Source: Lachnospiraceae bacterium
Lineage (GTDB): Bacteria; Bacillota; Clostridia; Lachnospirales; Lachnospiraceae
DNA: 64,000 nucleotides
Assembly: GCA_910574195.1 (NCBI GenBank)
Contig: CAJTBF010000003.1
Location: 186,001 to 250,000, forward strand
Direction: 5' to 3'
A program made the translations under genes and the position numbers. Under the pieces are notes generated by a model. That model was given only the letters and a program-made list of their open reading frames with translations. It had not been told where the DNA came from and ran no database searches. Positions 1 to 7,938 of this stretch are shown here, in pieces. Within the stretch, counting starts at the first letter, position 1. Each line of letters opens with the position of its first letter.

Positions 1-885
1 CAATTTCCTGATGCTTTGGATTTCCTCATCCGACATGTTCAACTCTTCTATCTCAATTGTATTCCCTTTCAGGCGCGGCGAAAACGTATCTGTAATCGCT
101 TTTGGCTGTTCATACATTTCTTTTAGCATAAAATGCTCGTAACCGCCTTTTTCGGCCGCGTCCACATCCCATGCAATATGAACAGATTCTTTTTCAATCA
201 CTTCCTCGTCTACGGTAAAGAACTCCATGGAATCCTTTTTCATCCGTACAATCTCTTCATTCTCTATAAAATATACATCCCGTGTGTATTTCAATACGGC
301 CGGAACGTCCGATGCAATAATACAGCCGGATTTCGCATGTCCTACAATCAGAGGACTATCCTTTCGAACCGCATACAATTCTTCCGGATGATCTTTAAAA
401 ATAATCCCCAACGCGTAAGAACCCTCCATCCGATGCATAATTTTCGTAATCGTCTGAAGCGGATTCCCATTGTAATAATAGTCCAGGAGATGTACAATCA
501 CTTCCGTATCCGTATCCGATAAAAACTGATATCCTCTGCCGATCAGCTTTTTCTTCAACTTCATGTAATTTTCAATGATCCCATTATGAACGACTACAAT
601 ACTTTCTTCCGCGTTGAGATGGGGATGTGCATTCACATCGGAAGGCTCTCCATGAGTGGCCCATCTGGTATGGCCAATTCCAAGAGTTCCTGGAAGAGTT
701 TCTCCGTCATGTGTCAATTCACTCAACACTTTCAGGCGGCCCTTTGCCTTTTTCATCCCGATTTTCTTTCCGTCATAAACCGCAATCCCTGCGGAATCAT
801 ATCCCCGGTACTCTAACTTTCCCAGCCCGTCCAGTAAAATCGGCGCTGCCTTTTGTTCTCCTACATATCCGACTATTCCACACAT
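1..885 (-). CDS. glmS: Glutamine-fructose-6-phosphate aminotransferase (isomerizing), N-terminal part
   Basis: GlmS makes glucosamine-6-phosphate from fructose-6-phosphate and glutamine, the entry step to UDP-GlcNAc and peptidoglycan. The reverse strand starts MCGIVGYVG; the Cys after Met is the nucleophile of the N-terminal glutaminase domain. Further in, TRWATHGEPSDVNAHPH and VVHNGIIENY are typical of that domain. The ATG at 883-885 follows a GGGAG ribosome binding site eight bases upstream. About 295 of the usual roughly 600 residues are present; the rest lies beyond the left edge. The gene begins only 28 bp after the cohesin-protein gene, so there is no room for a glmS ribozyme leader between them. 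Family assignment is secure. Confidence 0.97.
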   Translation of the reverse strand, partial: MCGIVGYVGEQKAAPILLDGLGKLEYRGYDSAGIAVYDGKKIGMKKAKGRLKVLSELTHDGETLPGTLGIGHTRWATHGEPSDVNAHPHLNAEESIVVVHNGIIENYMKLKKKLIGRGYQFLSDTDTEVIVHLLDYYYNGNPLQTITKIMHRMEGSYALGIIFKDHPEELYAVRKDSPLIVGHAKSGCIIASDVPAVLKYTRDVYFIENEEIVRMKKDSMEFFTVDEEVIEKESVHIAWDVDAAEKGGYEHFMLKEMYEQPKAITDTFSPRLKGNTIEIEELNMSDEEIQSIRKL

Positions 886-913
886 ATATTATTCTCCCTT
901 TCCGGTTCTTTCC

Positions 914-2413
914 TTATAAGTCAATAAAATCCAAGCCATATCCTGTATTCTTGGAAGAAGATTTCCCGTTCTGCGTTCCAAGTTTTCTCTTTGGAACATA
1001 TTCCGCTACATCCTCCTCACTGTCATCATATGCATCATATCCGTCATCGTAACCGTCCTCATATTCGTCGTCGTATTCCTCATCATATTCATCATCATAG
1101 TCCTCTTCGTACGTATCATCGTAATCGTCATACTCATCACCATAATCCTCTTCGTACGCATCATCATAGTCATTGTCATAACGATCTCCAAAATCATCTT
1201 CATACGAATCTTTCTGTCTGGAAAAAGACTTCCGGGAAGCCCGTCCCGACGGTGCCTCCCCACCATCACCGTCATCATACATTTCTTCCAGCTCTTCATT
1301 CCGGCGGTTCAATTTCGTGGACAGTACAATAATCATAATCAACATGATCAATACTACCACACCTACTACGGCCGCCGCAATTAAGATATAATTTTCCATC
1401 AGATCTTCTAATTTCCCCATAAAAGAGGATTTGGGCTTCTCTGATTTCTTTTCCCCTTCTTCCGAAACCGTATATCTCTGATAAGTTGCATCTACCGTAT
1501 CATACTGGTAGAACCCTTCACTTCCTTTGCTGCTCAGAGCATACACCAGATAATATTCCTTTGCCTCCATATTCTGCCATGCAGGAAAAACCGTGCCGTT
1601 TAGTTCCAGTGTTGTTTCATCAAAATGCTTCGGGAGGACACTTCCGTCTCCGTTCCCCAGAAGCAGTATATAAAAACTATCCGTCACGTCCACACGCTCC
1701 GTTACAGAAAGGCTCCCTTCTCCTTCATTGTAGAGCGCCATAATTGGATCATTCGTTCCTGTAATCAAAAAGAAGAAAAGCTTCCCCGTCGCATCCTGTT
1801 GGATTGCATTGTGCTCCGCACCGGCATACTGCGCGCTTACCCTGGTAAACCCCTCAGGCACCAGAGCATCCGTAAAATTCTCATAAATCGCATACATGGT
1901 ACCGGCAATCTCGATATTTGCTTCTCCTGTAATCCGCTCCGCAGAAGTTGACGACTCTCCCATACCGCTTCCTTCCGATCCTATGGTAACCGTCGCACTT
2001 CCCCGCTCCAGTTCCAATGTTTCATCGGAAAATAAATACGCCGTGCAGTCCGCCACATCAATCGTAGCTGTCCCTTCCGACATTCCCCGGAAAATCAATT
2101 CAAACGAAAGTTCTGTCTCCGCTCCGGTTCCGGACGCAGACAGAGATACCGTCCCGTTTCCTCCGGTAGCATTCGTACCACTGACAAATTCCAGCTTGGA
2201 AGGATCATAGGATATCGTTGCCATACCATCCCCGATTGGCTGCCCATTGGCGTCCATCTTTACTTTGACTGTAATCTCCTTGCCTACTTCCCCGGAGGGA
2301 TCCGTAAACTGCAATGTTCCATATGCCGCATAACTCGTCATCACCGGCGCAAACATCAAAAAGCACATCGCCGCCGCAGCCAGTATCCATCTGTTCCTTC
2401 TCGTTCCCGTCAT
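914..2413 (-). CDS. Cohesin-domain membrane-anchored surface protein with acidic cytoplasmic tail
   Basis: A 499-residue exported protein of unknown function. Residues 1-30 form a signal peptide ending around SYAA. Residues 31-145 resemble a cohesin-type beta-sandwich (SGEVGKEITVKVKM near the start, ATISYDPSKLEFVSG in the core). Residues 160-320 form a second extracellular domain I do not recognise. One membrane segment lies at about 342-366 and is followed by KLNRR, which places the C-terminus in the cytoplasm. That tail (375-470) is almost entirely Asp, Glu and Tyr, encoded by a GAT/GAA/TAT-rich stretch at about 1010-1220. It sits between the LCP-protein gene and glmS on the same strand. 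Cohesin domains bind dockerins in cellulosomes, but isolated ones also occur in plain surface proteins; no dockerin is visible here. Confidence 0.75.
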   Translation of the reverse strand: MTGTRRNRWILAAAAMCFLMFAPVMTSYAAYGTLQFTDPSGEVGKEITVKVKMDANGQPIGDGMATISYDPSKLEFVSGTNATGGNGTVSLSASGTGAETELSFELIFRGMSEGTATIDVADCTAYLFSDETLELERGSATVTIGSEGSGMGESSTSAERITGEANIEIAGTMYAIYENFTDALVPEGFTRVSAQYAGAEHNAIQQDATGKLFFFLITGTNDPIMALYNEGEGSLSVTERVDVTDSFYILLLGNGDGSVLPKHFDETTLELNGTVFPAWQNMEAKEYYLVYALSSKGSEGFYQYDTVDATYQRYTVSEEGEKKSEKPKSSFMGKLEDLMENYILIAAAVVGVVVLIMLIMIIVLSTKLNRRNEELEEMYDDGDGGEAPSGRASRKSFSRQKDSYEDDFGDRYDNDYDDAYEEDYGDEYDDYDDTYEEDYDDEYDEEYDDEYEDGYDDGYDAYDDSEEDVAEYVPKRKLGTQNGKSSSKNTGYGLDFIDL

Positions 2414-2499
2414 CGCTTCTTCTTCCTTTTCTCTCGTACTTTATTGAGCAGCGTAAGCTCCCCAGCCCATCCTCAACTGTTTCCTTTAAAACGGCCTTT

Positions 2500-2540
2500 G
2501 GCACACCTTGTTTTCCCTTTTTTGAAAAACAAGGCGTGCC
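2500..2540. other. 15-bp perfect stem-loop between LCP and cohesin genes
   Basis: The arms 2500-2514 and 2526-2540 are exact inverted complements (GGCACACCTTGTTTT and its mate, allowing one G/T pair), with an 11-base loop. Neither flank has the uninterrupted T-run expected of an intrinsic terminator, so it may be a weak terminator, an mRNA-processing structure or a regulatory hairpin in the 241-bp gap. Nothing else is visible in this gap. Confidence 0.55.
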
Positions 2541-2654
2541 CTTTATCTGCCATACAATCCGAAAAACGATTCTCTTTATAATTTCCCACACGTTTTTCGA
2601 ATCATTTCTTTCTATTTTTCAGAACGAATCATGTCCATTCACATCCGTTCCGTC

Positions 2655-4031
2655 TCAGCCGGTACCATCACCAAAATAATTAGGATCATAACCCGGATCC
2701 CATTCGCCGCCTCCGGTACCGTCACCGGAATAATCAGGATCATAACCCGGATCCCATTCGCCGCCTCCGCTCCCGTCGCCAGAATAATCGGGATCGTAAC
2801 CGGAATCCCCGCTGCTGTCCCAATTATCCGTATTATTATAATCGGTACCTGTATCATAATCCGAATAAGTATTATAATCCGAATAACTCGAACCGCCGCC
2901 CATACTTAGAATGTAGGATAAGTCCGCACTGATCTTCTTCACCGTGGAAGAAGGCATATACCCATCCTCTCCATAAAAGTAGTTATGCATCTTCTTCACA
3001 TCACTGGCCAAATCAACCGGAAGTACCGAATCCCCGGCATTTTCATATATCATTGTATCCTTCTCAAACGGAAACCCGATTGTCTCCCCCAATTCATACT
3101 TTTTCACATCCTTGGCATAAGCTAAAATCTCTGGCAGAGTAAAGTTCGTACGAACTTTAGGAAATACACGATCAATAATCAAATTCAACGTTGCCAGATT
3201 CGCCGACTGTGCTTTTTCACCAATCTTCTTCAGCACGTCTCTTTGCCTTTCCGTACGTCGGAAATCATCCCCCTGCGTGTAACGAATCCGCGCATATGCC
3301 GTTGCCTGCACACCATTCATGTGATGCATCCCCGGCTCCATAATACCTAAACTTCCCACACCGGTATTTTCAATAATTTCTACAATATATCCATTGATAT
3401 TGTCCACTTCTTCCTGATCCACTTCAATATCCAGGCCGCCCAGTGCATCAATCACATCCACCATTGCGGAAAAATCCACTGTAACATAATGATTAATATC
3501 CATATCCAGATTCCGGTTCAACATTGCTACCGCATCCTGCTCCTCTCCAAAAGAATAGGCAGCATTTGCTTTATTGTAGGATTCGTCTTTCTGTTGAAGA
3601 AGTGTATCACGATACACAGAACATAACTTCACTTCTTTCGTCTCTCTGTTTAGACTGGCAATCATGATCGTATCACTTCTGGACCCCATCTCGTCACTGT
3701 TGGCTCTGGTATCCAGTCCAAACAGCGCCACGTTCAGATATCCTGTTTCATCATAAGTCAGTTCATCCGAAATACTAAGTTTATCCGGATCCAGTTCCAC
3801 GATATCCAGCTTGCTGATCTTGCTGGCAACCACAGCAATCGCTGCAAGAACCACCAGTAAAAGAACCACGCACAATCCCAGTGCCAGCTTCACCCAGACA
3901 GACAAACCTTTCCTCCTTCTTCTTCCAGAAGAAGCCTTTACGGATTTCCGCCGTCTCTGTATATTTGCCGCACTCCTGGCGTTTCTTGCCGCACCATATG
4001 CCGATTTTGAACGTCGTGTTTTCTCCGCCAT
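2655..4031 (-). CDS. LytR-CpsA-Psr (LCP) family wall-polymer ligase
   Basis: LCP proteins transfer undecaprenyl-linked teichoic acids or capsule-type glycans onto peptidoglycan outside the membrane. Residues 1-45 are a very basic cytoplasmic segment and about 46-70 a single membrane helix. The LCP domain follows, with GLDTR, RSDTIMIASLN, CSVYRDT and YARIRYTQGDDFRRTERQRD carrying the Arg/Asp residues that bind the polyprenyl pyrophosphate. I chose the ATG at 4029-4031 because AGGAAAGGA lies just upstream; a TTG at 4079 lacks such a site. The last 75 residues are a Gly/Asp/Tyr/Ser-rich tail with an 18-residue repeat (DPGYDPDYSGDGTGGGEW), encoded by near-identical 54-bp units at about 2670-2810. 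It is the obvious candidate to attach the glycans made by the neighbouring locus to the wall. Confidence 0.93.
   Translation of the reverse strand: MAEKTRRSKSAYGAARNARSAANIQRRRKSVKASSGRRRRKGLSVWVKLALGLCVVLLLVVLAAIAVVASKISKLDIVELDPDKLSISDELTYDETGYLNVALFGLDTRANSDEMGSRSDTIMIASLNRETKEVKLCSVYRDTLLQQKDESYNKANAAYSFGEEQDAVAMLNRNLDMDINHYVTVDFSAMVDVIDALGGLDIEVDQEEVDNINGYIVEIIENTGVGSLGIMEPGMHHMNGVQATAYARIRYTQGDDFRRTERQRDVLKKIGEKAQSANLATLNLIIDRVFPKVRTNFTLPEILAYAKDVKKYELGETIGFPFEKDTMIYENAGDSVLPVDLASDVKKMHNYFYGEDGYMPSSTVKKISADLSYILSMGGGSSYSDYNTYSDYDTGTDYNNTDNWDSSGDSGYDPDYSGDGSGGGEWDPGYDPDYSGDGTGGGEWDPGYDPNYFGDGTG
2670..2810 (-). repeat. 54-bp tandem repeat in the 3' end of the LCP gene
   Basis: Two nearly identical and one diverged unit of 54 bp encode the 18-residue tail repeat of the LCP protein. 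The low number of synonymous differences between units points to recent expansion or gene conversion. Confidence 0.8.
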
Positions 4032-4070
4032 AACATATCCTTTCCTTTTTCGTTGAGAATATCTTGTCCT

Positions 4071-4099
4071 ATCATACAATATTTTTTACAAAACATCAA
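4071..4099 (-). promoter_or_regulatory. Likely sigma-A promoter of the LCP-cohesin(-glmS) unit
   Basis: On the minus strand TTGATG (4094-4099) and TATGAT (4071-4076) are separated by 17 bp, 40 bp before the chosen LCP start. The spacer ends in AATATTG, a feature shared with two other promoters in the window. Confidence 0.65.
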
Positions 4100-4139
4100 T
4101 CTCTTTCTTTCGGCACCTTGAACCTTTCAGCCTGAAGCC

Positions 4140-4171
4140 GTTACTGTGCGCGCCCGTAGGGGGACAGTAAC
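4140..4171. repeat. GTTACTGT palindromic intergenic repeat, copy 1
   Basis: The arms GTTACTGT (4140-4147) and ACAGTAAC (4164-4171) flank a GCGCGCCC-TAGGGG core. A second copy with the same core lies at 9574-9610 and a relative at 45521-45561. It lies just 3' of the acyltransferase gene. Confidence 0.75.
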
Positions 4172-4188
4172 TTGAAGTCTGTTGAAAG

Positions 4189-5229
4189 TCATCGTTTTCC
4201 TGCAATCTGTTTCCACTCTCCCATGACCTTTCGATGAAAATGATATAACATCCAGGAAAAAAATGCAATCACACCACATACCACTACAAACAAAAGATAC
4301 GAATGCAAACGCGACATGGAGGACAGATCAAATCTCTCCATCATATGCGCAATCACTACATGGTGAACCAGAAAGATAGCGTAGGAATATTGACTTAATT
4401 TTCCACATACATACTGTACTGCCCGATTCTGCAAAAAACCAGCGAGAAATACCAGAAGCACAAAAGAAGCAATCCCCACATAAGTAGTCTGAATATTGGA
4501 AGAAATCTCCGGTCTCAAAACGGCATTTCCTGCAAGAACCACGCCTGCAGCCAAAACAGCTTTTCCACGTATCTTCCATCCATATTTTACAAAAAACATT
4601 CCGAAAACCAGTTCCGGGAGTCTTACGAACACTATGGTAGAAGGCAAAACAGAAATTGGCAGACTTCCGCAAATTACCAGCCCTGCTATGTAGAAAATCA
4701 TGATTCCCGCCAGAAGTATTTTCGGTTTTTCCAACAAAAGTTTCCGCAAAACCGGAAATAGCAGATACAGCAGCACAATGAGTCCAAGAAACCATTCCCC
4801 CAGCAAATAAAATGTGGGATACCCATTGGCGCGCAAAAGACCGTCAAATGCCAAAACAGAAAAAAGAAAACGGCCTTTCGGGATTTCTCCTCCGGGGACA
4901 GCCTGATTTATATAAAACAAATAGAAAAAATACACGGTATATGCAATCCAGAACATTGGATAAATGGATAAAAACCGTTTTTTATAAAAATATTTCCAGT
5001 CACAGACATCTCTGTATACATACATCAGGGATGCCCCGGACAAAATCAGGAAAAGCGAGACTCCCCAGTCTCCCAGGTATACATTACAGATCGAGGTTGT
5101 AAGCACAGCTTTTTCAGGTGCTGGAGGATCTATATATAAAAACCTTGTATTAAAGTGTATCATCACAATGGATATCACTGCGACCGCCCGGACAAAATCC
5201 AGGTAGAACAGGCGCTGCTTCTGCTTCAT
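4189..5229 (-). CDS. Acyltransferase family 3 membrane protein (O-acetyltransferase)
   Basis: A 346-residue integral membrane protein of the acyltransferase-3 family, which O-acetylates or otherwise acylates surface glycans. It opens with FYLDFVRAVAVISIVMIHF, the classic first helix with the Arg and His of the family active site, and has about ten hydrophobic segments. The ATG at 5229 is preceded by AAAGGAG. It is the last gene of the unit that starts with the WbaP-like gene at 9342, so it probably modifies the polymer made there. The acyl group and target sugar cannot be told. The 206-bp gap to the next gene (5230-5435) holds nothing I recognise. Confidence 0.88.
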   Translation of the reverse strand: MKQKQRLFYLDFVRAVAVISIVMIHFNTRFLYIDPPAPEKAVLTTSICNVYLGDWGVSLFLILSGASLMYVYRDVCDWKYFYKKRFLSIYPMFWIAYTVYFFYLFYINQAVPGGEIPKGRFLFSVLAFDGLLRANGYPTFYLLGEWFLGLIVLLYLLFPVLRKLLLEKPKILLAGIMIFYIAGLVICGSLPISVLPSTIVFVRLPELVFGMFFVKYGWKIRGKAVLAAGVVLAGNAVLRPEISSNIQTTYVGIASFVLLVFLAGFLQNRAVQYVCGKLSQYSYAIFLVHHVVIAHMMERFDLSSMSRLHSYLLFVVVCGVIAFFSWMLYHFHRKVMGEWKQIAGKR

Positions 5230-5435
5230 CTGTTTTCAAATCTCCTTTCTTTAAACCTGATCTAATATAAAACCGTTGTTTGTGCAAAGCCCGTTCCATT
5301 CCCGTTTCCTGCGGAATATTCTGTATCCGAAAACGATGCCTGAAGCGCGTCTGAAAATTGCTTTCTGCAAGATTCGCCTCAGTTCACATCAGATTTTAGG
5401 AATGAACTTTCGAACATGCCCTAAGCCTTTGAGGG

Positions 5436-6356
5436 TTACATCCAATATCCCCGATTCATTGTACAGCGCAGTACCAGCCATCTGGGAAGCTTCCGATAAT
5501 GTTTCCCAAGCCAATACCCCAGATACTTAAACCCGCTTTTTGCAAACAAGGAGAAAAGCAGCCATGGTTTTTTCTGCTGCAAAAGATACCGCGCCGTCTG
5601 CCTGACCAGACGGATTCCCTCTTTTTCGGATTTTATCTCTTCAAAAATCTCCGGATGTTCTACCTGGGATACCGCCAGATCAAAATTGCGCTTCATCTGC
5701 CGGATACAGCTATCGTTATGAGAGTGTATTACCTGCGCCTCTGCCGCATAAACAACTTTATACCCGGACTGAATAATGCGTCCCGCCATAATCATATCTT
5801 CGTTAAAAATCACTTTCTGCTCAAACCCGCCAAGCGACTCATAGATTGATTTTCGATACGCTGCACATACGTTGGAACAAAAATATGTTTTGATTCCCAA
5901 TTCCGGCAAATCTTCTTCAGATTTCACCCTGCCCTCCGGCGGATAATTAAAAGTCCTGGTATACCGCTCGATCAACCGGCAATCCCCTGTCGGGAGCTGT
6001 CTTGCATATACCGCCCCCACACGTTCATCCGCAAAAGGCTCCACCAACTTTTCCACCAGTGTCTCATTCACCGGCAATGCATCCTGCGTCAGGTAAATTA
6101 AAATCTCCGCGTGACTTTGCATTGCGCCCTGATGTCTGGTACCGCCATGATCGAATTGTTCCGGAAGAATATGCGTAATCTGTATTTTATCCGACAAATG
6201 TTCCAATTCCACAGGAAAAGCACCCTTGTCCGTATTGATAATATAGATATGCCCGATCGGATAACTCTGTTTCAACAGACGTTTTACTGCCTGCACCGTC
6301 CGCTCGTCCGCCTCACATGTAGGTATGATTATATCCACCTTTCTGTATCCTGTCAT
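5436..6356 (-). CDS. Family 2 glycosyltransferase (rhamnosyltransferase-like)
   Basis: A 306-residue cytoplasmic GT-A enzyme predicted to add one sugar to a lipid-linked repeat unit. IIIPTCEADERTVQAVKRLL opens the nucleotide-binding fold, HGGTRHQGA and YLTQDALP occupy the DxD region, and FNEDMIMAGRI supplies the ED motif of the catalytic base. This pattern, including FDHGGTR, is typical of bacterial rhamnosyltransferases of the RfbF/WsbB type. Its ATG overlaps the stop of the upstream polymerase gene by 4 bp, which indicates translational coupling. The sugar is inferred only from family resemblance and from the rml genes in the locus. Confidence 0.88.
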   Translation of the reverse strand: MTGYRKVDIIIPTCEADERTVQAVKRLLKQSYPIGHIYIINTDKGAFPVELEHLSDKIQITHILPEQFDHGGTRHQGAMQSHAEILIYLTQDALPVNETLVEKLVEPFADERVGAVYARQLPTGDCRLIERYTRTFNYPPEGRVKSEEDLPELGIKTYFCSNVCAAYRKSIYESLGGFEQKVIFNEDMIMAGRIIQSGYKVVYAAEAQVIHSHNDSCIRQMKRNFDLAVSQVEHPEIFEEIKSEKEGIRLVRQTARYLLQQKKPWLLFSLFAKSGFKYLGYWLGKHYRKLPRWLVLRCTMNRGYWM

Positions 6357-7816
6357 ATCACCGGTCCTCTTTTCCTTTCCTTTTTTCTAATCTTTCTGCC
6401 ATCATAGCCAACCCACATATACATCGCAACGGTCAGCGCCAACCAGAACCAGGTTGTGGGATTGCTGAACCAGGTTGTAAAAAAGGAAAGTCCCAAATAA
6501 ATCGCAATCTGTCCATAAAACAAATAAACCACCGGATTTTTACAATTCTGTACCCATCGAGCCAATCCCGCAGCCAGAGCTCCAAGCACAAAAGCAAACA
6601 AAATAATTCCCACAACCCCGAAATCATAATATGCGTCGTAAAATAATGTCAATGTCGTAAGTTCTTCTTTGGTCGTAAACGCGGGCAATGTAGTCAACTG
6701 CGGAAACAGAAATTTTAATCCTGTCAGCGCAAAAAACGGAAACAACATTCGCACACCTCCGGAAAACGCCGGGAGCTGTTTTACCATGCAGTTAAAGTTC
6801 TCATAGTTATTCACCACATAAATATATGGCTGCGTGATAAAGATCGGCATTTTGCTGTATTTCATCTCAAAAATTCCGTTCAGATACTCCACATCATGTC
6901 TGCGCGCAAATGTCAGAAGCACATAAACAGGGATCAAAATAACCAGCGCACCAACCACCATTTTCCACGTGATATGACGATACAACATGAGATATACCAC
7001 CGCAGCAAATCCGACGGCGAACAGCAACTGAAATCTGGACACACACAGAATCGGAATTGCCGCCGCCAACAGATTCCCGAGCGCCAAAACCGCAATCCGG
7101 AACCAATTCCATTCTTCGGTCAATCGAACATACAAGACGGATAACGCCGGTATTAAAATGCAGCTTATCGTAAAATAATGTACTCCCGTAATGTGAAAAT
7201 AGGAATATGCATGAGGCTCCGGCGAAAATAACGGAATAAATCCCAATACAACTGCTTCCAGAAGAAAGCAGGCAGCGGAGGCTGTTCCCAGGAAAAGGAT
7301 GCACCCCATAATCCGTTTTGCCTGCACCTCATCCTTCCCTTTTCTTTTCTCCCGGAAATCATCCCTATCCGGGCTTCCCGTATTTGAGGTGCTCTGCACG
7401 GACGGATACTTTGTGTCCGATAAGGTATCCCCTTCCGGGCTTCCCCCATTCAATCCCCTTCGGGTGAGCGGACAGCAAATGCAGTCCGATAAGGTATTCC
7501 CCACCATAAAGCAGAAATACGCCAGAAAAAAACAAAGCCATGTCTTCCATTCCCAATCACTTTGCAGTCTGCTTAGCTGCAGACAGGCCAGCCCCTCGCC
7601 GCCAATCCATGAAAGGGAAAATAATCCTTTTAAATTCACCAGATTTTTTGTTTTTCCATAGCTGATCCCATACAAAAGCAGTGCTGTCAACATCAGCAGA
7701 ATCCCTGCCAAATACACATGCCCTCCCCTGGACAGCAGAAATGCAAATGTATAGTCTATTGAAAAAAGAATATATTCTAAAAATACTCCGACTTTCTTCT
7801 TTTCCGCCTTCCCCAT
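6353..7816 (-). CDS. Wzy-like oligosaccharide repeat-unit polymerase, with palindromic repeats inserted in frame
   Basis: A 487-residue membrane protein with about eleven to thirteen hydrophobic segments and a long external loop around residues 310-360, as in O-antigen/capsule polymerases of the repeat-unit polymerase family. It would join lipid-linked repeat units on the outer face of the membrane. Residues about 102-160 form a hydrophilic loop between two helices that is unusually long. Most of it is encoded by two tandem copies of a palindromic repeat that is otherwise intergenic (7371-7500), giving the echoed peptides GNTLSD and GDTLSD. The gene lies between the initiating transferase (7939) and a GT2 (5436). 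Wzy sequences diverge strongly, so the assignment rests on topology and context. Confidence 0.75.
   Translation of the reverse strand: MGKAEKKKVGVFLEYILFSIDYTFAFLLSRGGHVYLAGILLMLTALLLYGISYGKTKNLVNLKGLFSLSWIGGEGLACLQLSRLQSDWEWKTWLCFFLAYFCFMVGNTLSDCICCPLTRRGLNGGSPEGDTLSDTKYPSVQSTSNTGSPDRDDFREKRKGKDEVQAKRIMGCILFLGTASAACFLLEAVVLGFIPLFSPEPHAYSYFHITGVHYFTISCILIPALSVLYVRLTEEWNWFRIAVLALGNLLAAAIPILCVSRFQLLFAVGFAAVVYLMLYRHITWKMVVGALVILIPVYVLLTFARRHDVEYLNGIFEMKYSKMPIFITQPYIYVVNNYENFNCMVKQLPAFSGGVRMLFPFFALTGLKFLFPQLTTLPAFTTKEELTTLTLFYDAYYDFGVVGIILFAFVLGALAAGLARWVQNCKNPVVYLFYGQIAIYLGLSFFTTWFSNPTTWFWLALTVAMYMWVGYDGRKIRKKERKRGPVI
7371..7500 (+). repeat. Two palindromic repeat units inside the Wzy-like gene (copies D and E)
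   Basis: Copy D has CGGAC (7399-7403) pairing with GTCCG (7415-7419), then ATAAGGTAT. Copy E has CGGAC (7469-7473) pairing with GTCCG (7484-7488), then ATAAGGTAT. Each is preceded by a GGGCTTCCC block, as in the intergenic copies at 9381-9442 and 58198-58296. The reading frame of the polymerase gene stays open through both. Confidence 0.8.
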
Positions 7817-7938
7817 TTGTATCCTTTCCCGTATGCTCTATATCTCTCTATATTCCCTGTCTTTTTATTCACACAGCGGCAACTACATTTCCCATATATC
7901 TGTACAATGAACGCAACGGTTCAGCCTGCTTCTCCATA

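Noticed and set aside
991-1332. Plus-strand His/Arg-rich frame opposite the acidic tail
   Set aside because: It is the complement of the GAT/GAA/TAT codon run of the cohesin protein; no ribosome binding site or known domain.
2500-2540. Strong hairpin taken as terminator of the LCP gene
   Set aside because: No uninterrupted T-run follows on either strand, so it is listed only as a stem-loop.
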